NCBI RefSeq assembly: GCF_003076755.1
Contig: NZ_QDKM01000006.1
Span: 62,001-126,000 of the forward strand
Direction: 5' to 3'
DNA: 64,000 nt
DNA from: Pararhodobacter oceanensis
Lineage (GTDB): Bacteria; Pseudomonadota; Alphaproteobacteria; Rhodobacterales; Rhodobacteraceae
This document shows positions 52,926-62,992 of this stretch, piece by piece. Under the pieces are notes generated by a model. The model saw nothing but the letters and a program-made list of their open reading frames with translations. It was not told the DNA's origin and made no database searches. A program made the translations under genes and the position numbers. Within the stretch, counting starts at the first letter, position 1, and each line of letters starts with the position of its first letter.

Positions 52926-54917
52926 TCAGCCCCCTGACAGGTCCAGTTTCAGCCGCAAAAATCCGCTGCGGGTCAGTCCGCGGGGTTCGGGGGCGAAATG
53001 GGCGATGTCATGCAGATGTTGTTGCGCCGCGGGTCCGGTCTCGTAGACCGCGCTGGTATTGGGCATCGGCGTGAACCGCAGGCCGCCCTGCGGCGCGCTG
53101 CGCAAAGACGCGGTGTCGGCGACATATTTACACAGGATATCGCGCACCACCGCGCCCCCCGCCAGCACCACATTCGCTGGTCGCGCTCCGGCGAAATTGC
53201 CCGCACCACCGGCGCGGTGGCTGTTGGTGCAAAGAACATAGCGAGCCTCGGGATCAATCGGCGCGCCATCATAGGTCGCCGCCACCACCCGCCGCGCATC
53301 GGCGTTGATCACCTGTCCCGCCGCGTCGAAACGTGCGGGTTGCGACAGATCCAGCGTGACATCGAGCGGGTCGATCACTTCGAAATAATAGCCGGGAAAA
53401 TCCCCGTCGCGCAGCTTGGTGCCGGTGCTGCCCGGTCTGATCCGGTTGAAGGCCGAGGCCGAACGCTCGAGCCAGTCGATCACCTCGGCGCCGCTCAGGC
53501 AGAGCGCGGCGATGGTATTGGGAAACGCATAGAGATCGGCGACATGGCGCAGCGCCAAGGGGCCGGCGGGCACATCGGTGTAACCGGCAGGGCCATTGCG
53601 GCCACCGGATTTGAACGGTGCCACCGCCGAGAGCACCGGCAGACCCTTGAGATCGGGATCGCTGAGCCGTTCGGCGACATAGGCGCGCTGGGCTTCGGCG
53701 ACCACGCGCAGGGCGTTGAACGCGCCGAGGTGGGAGAAATAACTGTGCAGCGGCTGCGCCGAATGCCCGACCGGACGGCGGATCGCGGTCAGCGTGTCGT
53801 TATGCGCCTCGGCCACCACCTCATGCACGCGGTGGTAATGCGAAACGGGATTTTCGGGCTCACCCGTCTGCGCCGCGATGGGCTCTTGCGGAGCGCTGTC
53901 CCGCGCCTCGGCCACGGGGCGCACCTCGGAGCGGGTGCCGATCACATCCCAGCGCCCGCTGTCACGGCTGAGGAGCAGGTCGATCACCCCGATATGCGCG
54001 CCCCAGCAGCCACCCATCACCGCCGGTTTTCCGGCAATCGTGCCGGCGGCGACATCGACACCGGCCATCCCTTGGAACATCGGCGAGGGGAACACCAGAT
54101 GGCTGTGGCCGGTGAGCAAAGCGTCGATGCCCTGCACCCGCGCCAGCGGCACAGCGGCGTTCTCCATCCCGTCGTAATGGCGCGCGGCGCCGATGCCGGT
54201 ATGGGCCAGCGCGATGATGATATCGGCTCCGGCCTCGCGCATTTCGGGCACGAAATCGCGGGCGGTGGCGATGATATCGCGGGCAAACACCCGCCCGTCG
54301 AGCGCGTGATGATCCCAATCGACCACCTGTGGCGGGGCAAAACCGATCACCCCGATGCGGATCGGATGGGCGTAACCGCTGTCATCAACAATCTGCCGGT
54401 CCAAGAGCTCATAGGGTTTGACCAGCGTCCGGTCATGGCGCGCCGAGGCGCCCTGTTTGACCGACAGATTGGCCGAGACCACCGGAAACGCCGCGCCGCT
54501 TACCGCTTTGCGCAGGAATTCCAGCCCGTAGTTGAACTCATGATTGCCCAGCGTGATCGCGTCGAACTCGAGCGCGTTCATTGCCGCAATCACCGGATGG
54601 ATATCGCCCTCGCGCAGCCCGCGCTCATGGGCGACGTAATCGCCCATCGGCGTGCCTTGCAGAAAGTCGCCATTGTCAAACAGCACCGAGTTCTTCGCCT
54701 CATGCCGCGCCCGCTCGATCAGCCGCGCGGCATTGACCAGACCCACGTCATGCCATGGCCGGTCGGCGTAATAATCATAGGGCAGCAGATGCTGGTGCAG
54801 ATCCGTGGTCTCAATCACCCGCAGGTGAACTGCGCGCTGACCAGCCTTAAGGCCGCCAAAGGAATTGGGATTAAACAAGGCGTATCCTCGAGTGTTCACG
54901 GTTTCCAATCCCAACAT
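52926..54917 (-). CDS. CpdB-like 2',3'-cyclic nucleotide phosphodiesterase / 5'-nucleotidase
   Basis: A 663-residue calcineurin-like phosphoesterase. Metal ligands are in TTDLHQHLLPYDY (Asp39, His41), DNGDFLQGTP (Asp81, Asp84), TLGNHEFNYG (Asn125, His126), AHTGIG and GHSHLVF. The C-terminal nucleotidase domain has SGGRNGPAGYTDVPAG. It probably degrades cyclic nucleotides and nucleotides. E. coli CpdB is periplasmic, but this protein shows no signal peptide at its N-terminus. It is divergent from nudC. Confidence 0.85.
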   Translation of the reverse strand: MLGLETVNTRGYALFNPNSFGGLKAGQRAVHLRVIETTDLHQHLLPYDYYADRPWHDVGLVNAARLIERARHEAKNSVLFDNGDFLQGTPMGDYVAHERGLREGDIHPVIAAMNALEFDAITLGNHEFNYGLEFLRKAVSGAAFPVVSANLSVKQGASARHDRTLVKPYELLDRQIVDDSGYAHPIRIGVIGFAPPQVVDWDHHALDGRVFARDIIATARDFVPEMREAGADIIIALAHTGIGAARHYDGMENAAVPLARVQGIDALLTGHSHLVFPSPMFQGMAGVDVAAGTIAGKPAVMGGCWGAHIGVIDLLLSRDSGRWDVIGTRSEVRPVAEARDSAPQEPIAAQTGEPENPVSHYHRVHEVVAEAHNDTLTAIRRPVGHSAQPLHSYFSHLGAFNALRVVAEAQRAYVAERLSDPDLKGLPVLSAVAPFKSGGRNGPAGYTDVPAGPLALRHVADLYAFPNTIAALCLSGAEVIDWLERSASAFNRIRPGSTGTKLRDGDFPGYYFEVIDPLDVTLDLSQPARFDAAGQVINADARRVVAATYDGAPIDPEARYVLCTNSHRAGGAGNFAGARPANVVLAGGAVVRDILCKYVADTASLRSAPQGGLRFTPMPNTSAVYETGPAAQQHLHDIAHFAPEPRGLTRSGFLRLKLDLSGG

Positions 54918-55132
54918 AACCGGTCACGGAACGCATCGCTCGGGCATGCTGGCACTCCGAACGTGATGCGGGCAATCCATGGCATAAATAAGACAAAATG
55001 CTGTCCCGCGGTTGTCCATTAAGCACATCTTTAGGTTGTGTCGCAACAGATTCGCAGTGGTTTTCGCCAGTGCGGGCTATTTTCCTCGGGCGCGGAATGG
55101 CCTAGAACGCAGCACCTGTGAAAGGAATGACA

Positions 55133-56095
55133 GTGCAGCGCGAGATCGTATTTTCGGCGGAATGGGACGGGCGGCGCGCGGAATTGCGCAGGGATTCCGC
55201 CAGTATAGAGGCGCTGCAGGCTGAGCCCGGAACGCTTGTCTTGCCGCTGTGGCGGGGCCGTCCGCTGGTAGATGGGGACGCGCGCGAGGGATTGGCATGG
55301 CTGGCGCCCGATCATCCGGTTTTGCGCCATGCCCGCGACGCCTGGATCTATCTGGGCGATCACGCGGGGCACGCACGTTTTGCCGCCGATGTCTCGTCCT
55401 GGGTGCCGGTGGAGCTGGACACGGCGGCCTTCGGCGGCTTCATCGACCCCACGGAATACCAGCATCCCGATCTGCCCGAGGGGCAGGTGTTTGCCGAATT
55501 GCGCGGCTTGATGGTGACGCTGGAGGCGCCGGATGCGGCCATGGCCTCGACCGCGCGCGGGTTGATGAACTGGCACCGCTCGCACCGGTTTTGCTCGAGC
55601 TGCGGGCAGCCCAGCGTGGTGGCGCAAAGCGGCTGGCAGCGGCTGTGTCCGTCGTGCAACGCCTCGCATTTCCCGCGCACCGATCCGGTGGTGATCATGC
55701 TGGTGCTGCGCGGCAATCGGGTGCTTTTGGGTCGTTCGCCGCATTGGCCCGAGGGGATGTATTCGGCGCTGGCGGGGTTTGTCGAGCCCGGGGAAACGCT
55801 GGAAGCCGCGGTGCGCCGCGAGGTGTTTGAAGAGACCGGCGTGCGCTGCGATGATGTCCGCTATGTCGCGGGGCAGCCGTGGTCTTGGCCCAATTCCTTG
55901 ATGCTGGGGTTCGTGGCAGAGGCGCAGGATGAGGCGATCACGCTGGACCCTGTGGAACTGGAAGATGCGCGCTGGCTGTCCCGCGAAGAGATGGTCGATG
56001 TGATGGCCGGTGTGCACCCGGATGTGCGGCGTCCGCGCGCTGGCGCGATTGCCTATGAGTTGGTGATGCGCTGGCTTGCGGGCACGATCCGCTAG
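55133..56095 (+). CDS. nudC: NADH pyrophosphatase / decapping Nudix hydrolase NudC
   Basis: A 320-residue enzyme that splits NADH and removes NAD caps from RNA. The zinc ribbon is CSSC...CPSC, the Nudix box runs from GFVEPGETLEAAVRREVFEE to TGV, and the NudC motif is GQPWSWPNSLMLGF. The GTG at 55133 is preferred because AAAGGA lies six bases upstream; an ATG at 55127 is directly next to that site and GTG 55118 lacks one. It overlaps no gene and is followed by a SRPBCC gene. Confidence 0.88.
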   Translation: MQREIVFSAEWDGRRAELRRDSASIEALQAEPGTLVLPLWRGRPLVDGDAREGLAWLAPDHPVLRHARDAWIYLGDHAGHARFAADVSSWVPVELDTAAFGGFIDPTEYQHPDLPEGQVFAELRGLMVTLEAPDAAMASTARGLMNWHRSHRFCSSCGQPSVVAQSGWQRLCPSCNASHFPRTDPVVIMLVLRGNRVLLGRSPHWPEGMYSALAGFVEPGETLEAAVRREVFEETGVRCDDVRYVAGQPWSWPNSLMLGFVAEAQDEAITLDPVELEDARWLSREEMVDVMAGVHPDVRRPRAGAIAYELVMRWLAGTIR

Positions 56096-56102
56096 GCCGC
56101 GG

Positions 56103-56531
56103 GTGAGGATCACTGCCAGCCAGAGGTTTGACCGCAGCCGCGAAGAGGTGCTGGCCGCGCTCCGCGATCCGGCGCCTCTAGAGGCGGTGATGCGCGAGAT
56201 GGGGGCGCAGGTCACGCGCACCGCCGAGCCGCCCGCGCCGCGCTGGGAATGCCAGCTGATCTGGCGCAACCTGCCGCAGAGCCTGCGGGTGAGCCTTTCC
56301 GAGCCGCAAGTGGGCGCGGTGACGGCGATTCTGGTTAATGCCGATCACGCCACCGCGATCCTGCGCATGGCGCTTGCCGATCTGCCCGAGGGGCGCTGCC
56401 GGATCGATGCCGAGGTGCAGTTGCAGGCGAAGACCCTATTCGCCAGGTTGGCGCTGCGCTCGGCGGGGTTGATGCGTGGGCGTGCCGAGGCACGGCTGAT
56501 CCGGGTGATCACCGCGCTCGGGCAGGGGTAG
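56103..56531 (+). CDS. SRPBCC-family protein
   Basis: A 142-residue START/SRPBCC-like protein. The beginning RITASQRFDRSREEVLAALR is typical, with a hydrophobic ligand pocket expected. The function is unknown. GTG 56103, eight bases after nudC, is preferred; a TTG at 56076 would overlap nudC by 20 bases. Probably cotranscribed with nudC. Confidence 0.7.
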   Translation: MRITASQRFDRSREEVLAALRDPAPLEAVMREMGAQVTRTAEPPAPRWECQLIWRNLPQSLRVSLSEPQVGAVTAILVNADHATAILRMALADLPEGRCRIDAEVQLQAKTLFARLALRSAGLMRGRAEARLIRVITALGQG

Positions 56532-56550
56532 CGCCCAGATCATCCGCTGA

Positions 56551-58038
<1,488 letters not shown>

Positions 58039-58201
58039 GGCGGGGTGCTCCGTGACTTTTGTGCTATCAAGCCCGCCACATGGCGCAAGGTCAACACCCG
58101 CCGCATGGGTTGGCCACCTGCCGTCGCGGCGTTGGTTTCGCGCGTGACATCGCCGGAAACATCTGGTTTTCTCGGCCCCAGCAACCGCAGGGAGGGCGCC
58201 G

Positions 58202-59170
58202 ATGACCAGCGAATTTCAACCCGTCTCGGGCTTTGTGCTGCCGCGTTTTGCCGGTGTCGCGACGTTCATGCGCCTGCCGCATGTGCCGTTGGAGGACGCG
58301 AGGATCGGGCAGGTGCAGGTCGGGCTGATCGGCGCGCCTTGGGACGGCGGCACCACCAATCGCCCCGGTCCGCGCCACGGCCCGCGGCAATTGCGCGACG
58401 CCTCGACGATGATCCGCGCGCAGCATGGGATCACCGGCATCCGGCCGTTCGAGGCGATGAATTGCGCCGATCTGGGCGATGTCGCGCCCAATCCGGCGGA
58501 TCTGCAGGACACATTGGCGCGGATGACGGCCTATTATGCGCGGGTGCGCGCGGCGGGTATCCTGCCGTTGACGGCGGGCGGCGATCATCTCTGCACCCTG
58601 CCGATCCTGCGCGCGCTCGCGCATGACCGGCCCCTAGGAATGATCCATTTCGACAGTCACACCGATCTGTTCCACAGCTATTTCAACGGCCAGATGTATA
58701 CCCATGGCACGCCGTTTCGCCGCGCCGTCGAGGAGGGGATTTTGGACCCGAAACGCGTCTGCATGATCGGCATTCGCGGCACCGCCTATGACAGCGAGGA
58801 CCGCGATTTTGCCCGCGCCGAGGGCATCCGGGTGATCCCGATCGAGGAGTTCCACAAGCGCGGCACCGAGGATGTGATGAGTGAGGCGCGCGAGATTGTC
58901 GGCAGCGGCGAGACCTATGTCAGCTATGACATTGATTTCGTTGATCCCGCCTTTGCCCCCGGCACCGGCACGCCCGAGGTTGGCGGGCCGAATTCATGGC
59001 AGGCGCTGGAATGCGCGCGGCTCTTGGCGGGGGTGAATATCATTGGCGCTGATCTGGTCGAGGTTTCGCCGCCGTTTGATCCCTCGGGCGGCACCGCCTA
59101 TCTGGGCGCCTCGCTGATGTTCGAGATGCTCTGCGCGATTGCCGTTAGCCCCGCCGTTTCCAAATCTTGA
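58202..59170 (+). CDS. speB: Agmatinase / ureohydrolase family protein
   Basis: A 322-residue arginase-superfamily enzyme. Manganese ligands: His129 (GGDHL), Asp151, His153 and Asp155 (DSHTD) and Asp243/Asp245 (SYDIDFVDP). The end GTGTPEVGG is typical of agmatinases. DSHTD departs slightly from the usual DAHTD. It may hydrolyse agmatine or another guanidino compound such as guanidinobutyrate. It is divergent from glpK and followed 10 bases later by an SDR gene. Confidence 0.85.
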   Translation: MTSEFQPVSGFVLPRFAGVATFMRLPHVPLEDARIGQVQVGLIGAPWDGGTTNRPGPRHGPRQLRDASTMIRAQHGITGIRPFEAMNCADLGDVAPNPADLQDTLARMTAYYARVRAAGILPLTAGGDHLCTLPILRALAHDRPLGMIHFDSHTDLFHSYFNGQMYTHGTPFRRAVEEGILDPKRVCMIGIRGTAYDSEDRDFARAEGIRVIPIEEFHKRGTEDVMSEAREIVGSGETYVSYDIDFVDPAFAPGTGTPEVGGPNSWQALECARLLAGVNIIGADLVEVSPPFDPSGGTAYLGASLMFEMLCAIAVSPAVSKS

Positions 59171-59180
59171 GGATGTCTCA

Positions 59181-59930
59181 ATGACCAAGACCGCACTTGT
59201 CACCGGCGCCGCGCGCGGCATCGGGCTGGCGACCACCAGATTGCTGCTTGAGGCCGGTTGGCGCGTGGCAATGATCGACCGCGATGCGCCGGAGCTGGAG
59301 GCGGCATGCGCTGGATTGGACGGCGCGCAAGCGTTTATATGCGATGTCTCGGAGCCCGAAGCGGTGGAGGCGATGGTGGCCGAGGTGCAGGCGGCATTCG
59401 GCAGCATCGACGCGCTGGTGAATAACGCTGGCGTGGCGGATTTCGGCCCGATTGCCGAGACCGATTTCGCCCGCTGGCGCCGCGTCATGGCGACCAATCT
59501 CGACGGGGTGTTTCTGGTCTCGCAGGCCTGTGCACCGGCGCTGCAGGCGGCCAAGGGGGCGATTGTAAACATCGCCTCGATCTCGGGGCTGCGGGCCTCG
59601 ACACTGCGGGTGGCTTACGGCACCTCGAAAGCGGCGGTGATCCAATTGACCAAACAGCAGGCGGCGGAACTGGGCGAATACGGGGTGCGGGTGAACTGCG
59701 TCTGCCCCGGTCCGGTGCGCACCAAACTGGCGATGGCGGTGCATTCACAGGAGATCATCGACGCCTATCACGACGCGATCCCGCTGAACCGCTACGGGTC
59801 GGAGCAAGAGATTGCCGAGGTGATCGTGTTTCTGTGTTCCGAGAAAGCCAGCTATGTCACCGGCCAGATCATCGCTGCGGATGGCGGGTTCGAGAGCACC
59901 GGCGTCGGGCTACCGGCACTGCGGCGGTAG
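59181..59930 (+). CDS. Short-chain dehydrogenase/reductase
   Basis: A 249-residue classical SDR. NAD(P) motif TGAARGIG, NNAGVADFG, catalytic ISGLRASTLRVAYGTSK with Tyr146 and Lys150, and a late PGPVRT. The Asp at the end of strand two (MIDRD) favours NAD. Substrate unknown. It follows the agmatinase-family gene closely and may share its transcript, perhaps in amine or polyol use. Confidence 0.9.
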   Translation: MTKTALVTGAARGIGLATTRLLLEAGWRVAMIDRDAPELEAACAGLDGAQAFICDVSEPEAVEAMVAEVQAAFGSIDALVNNAGVADFGPIAETDFARWRRVMATNLDGVFLVSQACAPALQAAKGAIVNIASISGLRASTLRVAYGTSKAAVIQLTKQQAAELGEYGVRVNCVCPGPVRTKLAMAVHSQEIIDAYHDAIPLNRYGSEQEIAEVIVFLCSEKASYVTGQIIAADGGFESTGVGLPALRR

Positions 59931-59941
59931 GGGACTATCTG

Positions 59942-60086
59942 GCCCGTGGGAACCACGGGCCGCGCCCGACCCTCCCCCCGGGAGGGCGCTTTGGCGAGGT
60001 CATGAGTTGCTGGGGCGACATCGATGCTTTCGAGCGCGCCGCGTTAATCATTCGTGGTATGCGCCCCCCCAGTGTCGGGCGCGTCC
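59942..60086 (+). repeat. Repeat A, copy 5
   Basis: Starts CCCGTGGGAACCACGGGC, continues CGCGCCCGACCCTCCC and CGGGAGGGCGCTTTGGCGA, then GATGCTTTCGAGCGC. The end CGCCCCCCCAGTGTCGGGCG is more diverged. It is followed 38 bases later by repeat B copy 4. Confidence 0.85.
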
Positions 60087-60124
60087 CTCTGCGCCATGCA
60101 TTTGGTGTTTCGCCAGAAGTCTAA

Positions 60125-60192
60125 GGGGGCTTTGCCCCCTCTTGCCTGCGGCAATTCACCCCCAGGATATTTTTGGACAGATGAGGGGGCGG
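60125..60192 (+). repeat. Repeat B, copy 4
   Basis: GGGGGCTTTGCCCCCTC, GCCTGCGGCAATTCACCCCC, then GGATATTTTTGGACAGATGA and GGGGGC. It lies just before the stop of pncB, in a gap between convergent genes. Confidence 0.85.
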
Positions 60193-60202
60193 CTCCGGGC
60201 CG

Positions 60203-61495
60203 TCAGACCAGCACGTCGATAGCGGCTTGCTCGCCGATGCCGAAGACCCGCTTGTAGCGGGCGATTTCATCCTCGGGACCCATGGCTTTGTTCGGGTTGT
60301 CCGAGAGTTTCACCGTCGGGCGGCCATTCGCCGAGATGGCTTTGCAGACCAGCGAGAAGGGCGCGAGACTGTCGTCGCGGGTCAACCCGCGGAAGTCATT
60401 GGTCAATAGCGTGCCCCAGCCGAAGCTGACTTTGACCCGACCGGCGAATTGATGGTGCAGCTTGATGATCTTATCCACATCGAGCCCGTCAGAGAAAATC
60501 ACCAGCTTGTCGCGCGGATCCTCGCCGCGCTCTTGCCACCAGCGGATTGCCGCCTCGGCGCCGGTCGCCGGATCGCCGCTATCCACGCGGATACCGGTCC
60601 AGCCCGCCAGCCAGTCGGGCGCATTGTTCAGGAAGCTCTCGGTGCCGTAGGTGTCGGGGAGGATCACCCGCAGGTTGCCGTCATGCTCTTCGTGCCAATC
60701 CGAGAGCACATTATAGGGCGCGCGGGCCAGCGCTGCGTCATCCTCGGCCAGCGCCGCATAGACCATCGGCAGCTCATGGGCGTTGGTGCCGATCGCCTCG
60801 ATATCGCGGCGCATGGCGATGCGGCAATTCGAAGTGCCGGTGAAGGCCGTGCCCAGCCCCTCGAGCATCGCCTGCACGCACCAATCCTGCCAGAGGAAGG
60901 AATGCCGCCGGCGGGTGCCAAAATCGGCCAGCCGCAGCCCGTCGAGTTGGCGCAGTTTCTCGACCTTCTCCCAGACGCGGCTCATCGCGCGGGCATAGAG
61001 CACCTCGAGCTCGAATTTGCCCATATCCTTGGTCACCGCGCGGCTGCGCAACTCCATCAGCACCGCCAGTGCGGGGATCTCCCAAAGCATCACCTCGGGC
61101 CAAGCGCCCTCGAACGTCAGCTCATATTGCCCGTCGCGTTTTTCCAGATGATAGGGCGGCAGTTTAAGCGTCTCGAACCACTCCATAAAATCGGGGCGGA
61201 ACATTTGGCGCTTGCCGTAGAATGTGTTGCCGCGCAGCCATGTGCTCTCGCCGCGGCTCAGCGACAACGAGCGCACATGGTCGAGTTGCTCGCGCAATTC
61301 GCCCTCGTCGATCAACTCGGCCAGACGGATGGATTTGGTGCGGTTGATCAGGCTGAAGGTGACGCGGGTGTCACGCTTGTTGCGAAAGATCGACTGGCAC
61401 ATCAGAAGTTTGTAAAAGTCGGTGTCGATCAAAGACCGGACGATCGGGTCGATCTTCCAGTTGTGATTATGCACACGGGTTGCGATATCGACCAT
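60203..61495 (-). CDS. pncB: Nicotinate phosphoribosyltransferase
   Basis: A 430-residue enzyme of NAD salvage that makes nicotinate mononucleotide. Motifs: [43 protein letters not shown] (the PRPP and substrate region), TGTSNCRIA, and [23 protein letters not shown] precedes ATG 61495. It is divergent from gpsA, with 91 bases between them. Confidence 0.95.
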   Translation of the reverse strand: MVDIATRVHNHNWKIDPIVRSLIDTDFYKLLMCQSIFRNKRDTRVTFSLINRTKSIRLAELIDEGELREQLDHVRSLSLSRGESTWLRGNTFYGKRQMFRPDFMEWFETLKLPPYHLEKRDGQYELTFEGAWPEVMLWEIPALAVLMELRSRAVTKDMGKFELEVLYARAMSRVWEKVEKLRQLDGLRLADFGTRRRHSFLWQDWCVQAMLEGLGTAFTGTSNCRIAMRRDIEAIGTNAHELPMVYAALAEDDAALARAPYNVLSDWHEEHDGNLRVILPDTYGTESFLNNAPDWLAGWTGIRVDSGDPATGAEAAIRWWQERGEDPRDKLVIFSDGLDVDKIIKLHHQFAGRVKVSFGWGTLLTNDFRGLTRDDSLAPFSLVCKAISANGRPTVKLSDNPNKAMGPEDEIARYKRVFGIGEQAAIDVLV

Positions 61496-61586
61496 GCCGG
61501 CCCTCCTGCCGTTATTGGGCGCGTTTGCCCCTCATAGCGAATGGGAGCACCGGCTGCAAAGCCCGAAACGGGCGGAAAGGGCGTGA

Positions 61587-62558
61587 ATGAGCAGGCCAGA
61601 CATCGGGATATTGGGCGCCGGAGCCTTTGGCACCGCGCTGGGCGTGGCTTTGGCGCAGGCCGGACGGCGGGTGGAGATCTGGGCGCGCGACGGGGCGCAG
61701 GCCGCGGCGATGGCAGATCAGCGCGAGAATAAAGCGCGGCTGCCGGGCGTGGCCCTGCCTGAAGGTTTGCAGGCCACGGCGGATCTGGGCGCGGCGGCAC
61801 AGGCGCCGGTGGTGCTGCTGGCGGTGCCGACGCAGCGGTTGCGGAGCGTCGTTGAGGCGCATGAAGAGGCGCTGCGCGGGCGGGTGTTGATCGCCTGTTG
61901 CAAAGGGGTCGAGATGGGTAGCGGGCTGTTGCCGACGCAGGTGCTGGCCGATGTCCTGCCCGAGACCACGCGCGGGGTGCTGACCGGCCCGAGTTTCGCC
62001 GCCGATATCGCCCGCGGCAAGCCGACCGCGCTGACGCTGGCCGCCGAGGGGGCGGGCGCCGCGGCGCTGCAGGCGGATCTGGCGACGCATCATCTGCGGC
62101 TCTATCTGAGCGACGATCTGGTTGGTGCGCAATTGGGCGGGGCGCTGAAGAATGTGATTGCAATTGCGGCGGGGATCACCATTGGCGCGGGTCTGGGAGA
62201 AAGCTCGCGCGCGGCTTTGATGACCCGCGGGTTTGCCGAGATTTCCCGTCTGGCACAGGCGCGCGGGGCCAATCCGCAGACCCTGCTCGGCCTGTCGGGG
62301 TTTGGCGATCTGGTGCTGACCTGCACCTCGGATAAATCGCGCAACTTTCGCCACGGAGTCTCGATTGGCGCCGGTGCCGAGCCCGATCCGGGCCAGACCG
62401 TCGAAGGCGTGATGACCGCCCATGCCATGGCTGAGGGCGCCGATCCTGACGAGATGCCGGTGATCTGCATGGTCTCGGCACTGTTGAAGGGCGAGGTGGC
62501 GCTGCAGGAAGCGGTCGATCTGCTGCTGTCGCGGCCCTTGCGGTTCGAGAGGGGTTGA
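61587..62558 (+). CDS. gpsA: Glycerol-3-phosphate dehydrogenase [NAD(P)+]
   Basis: A 323-residue GpsA. The nucleotide-binding motif is GILGAGAFGTALGVALA, the catalytic lysine lies in LGGALKNVIAIAAGI, and GLSGFGDLVLTCTSDKSRNF is a late signature. It makes glycerol 3-phosphate from dihydroxyacetone phosphate for phospholipid synthesis. AAAGGG precedes the start. Confidence 0.94.
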   Translation: MSRPDIGILGAGAFGTALGVALAQAGRRVEIWARDGAQAAAMADQRENKARLPGVALPEGLQATADLGAAAQAPVVLLAVPTQRLRSVVEAHEEALRGRVLIACCKGVEMGSGLLPTQVLADVLPETTRGVLTGPSFAADIARGKPTALTLAAEGAGAAALQADLATHHLRLYLSDDLVGAQLGGALKNVIAIAAGITIGAGLGESSRAALMTRGFAEISRLAQARGANPQTLLGLSGFGDLVLTCTSDKSRNFRHGVSIGAGAEPDPGQTVEGVMTAHAMAEGADPDEMPVICMVSALLKGEVALQEAVDLLLSRPLRFERG

Positions 62559-62581
62559 GGCGGGCAGCGGTTGAACTGTCT

Positions 62582-62728
62582 CGCCCGTGGGCACCCACGG
62601 GCCGCGCCCGACCCTCCCCCCGGGAGGGCGCATTGGCGATGACGTGGATGGCTCGAACGACACCTCTTCTTTCGGACGCGCGCGTTGTGGCGAGGACAGC
62701 TGCGCCCGCCCAGGGTCGGTCGCGGCCC
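62582..62728 (+). repeat. Repeat A, copy 6
   Basis: Begins GCCCGTGGGCACCCACGGGC, continues CGCGCCCGACCCTCCCCCCG and GGAGGGCGCATTGGCGATGA; the middle is diverged but GGCGAGGACAGC and GCCCAGGGTCGG are recognisable. Gap 62559-62992 contains this copy, repeat B copy 5 and spacer; no gene is seen. Confidence 0.85.
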
Positions 62729-62762
62729 TAAGTGCTTTGCGTGAGCGGAGTAAGGGAAGGGT

Positions 62763-62833
62763 AGGGGGCTGTCTGCCCCCTTTTGCCTGCGGCAATTCAC
62801 CCCCGAGGATATTTTCGGACAGATGACGGGGCA
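62763..62833 (+). repeat. Repeat B, copy 5
   Basis: GGGGGCTGTCTGCCCCC hairpin, GCCTGCGGCAATTCACCCCC, then GAGGATATTTTCGGACAGAT and GACGGGGC. It follows repeat A copy 6 by 34 bases. Confidence 0.85.
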
Positions 62834-62992
62834 TGAAAGAGGGCAGGGGAGGCGGCATTTTGGCGCGCGGCGCAAAAGTCACAGAGGGTGCTTGCAACCT
62901 TTGGGAATGTTTCGTTTTTCTGGACCTGCGCCGCCATGCGCGGTAACGTGAGCCGAAACGGGGCGCAATGATCCCGGAAAATGAGGCAGTCC

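Noticed and set aside
52998-55022. A 674-codon open frame antisense to the CpdB-like gene
   Set aside because: Composition is typical of a shadow frame, while the opposite strand encodes all phosphoesterase motifs.
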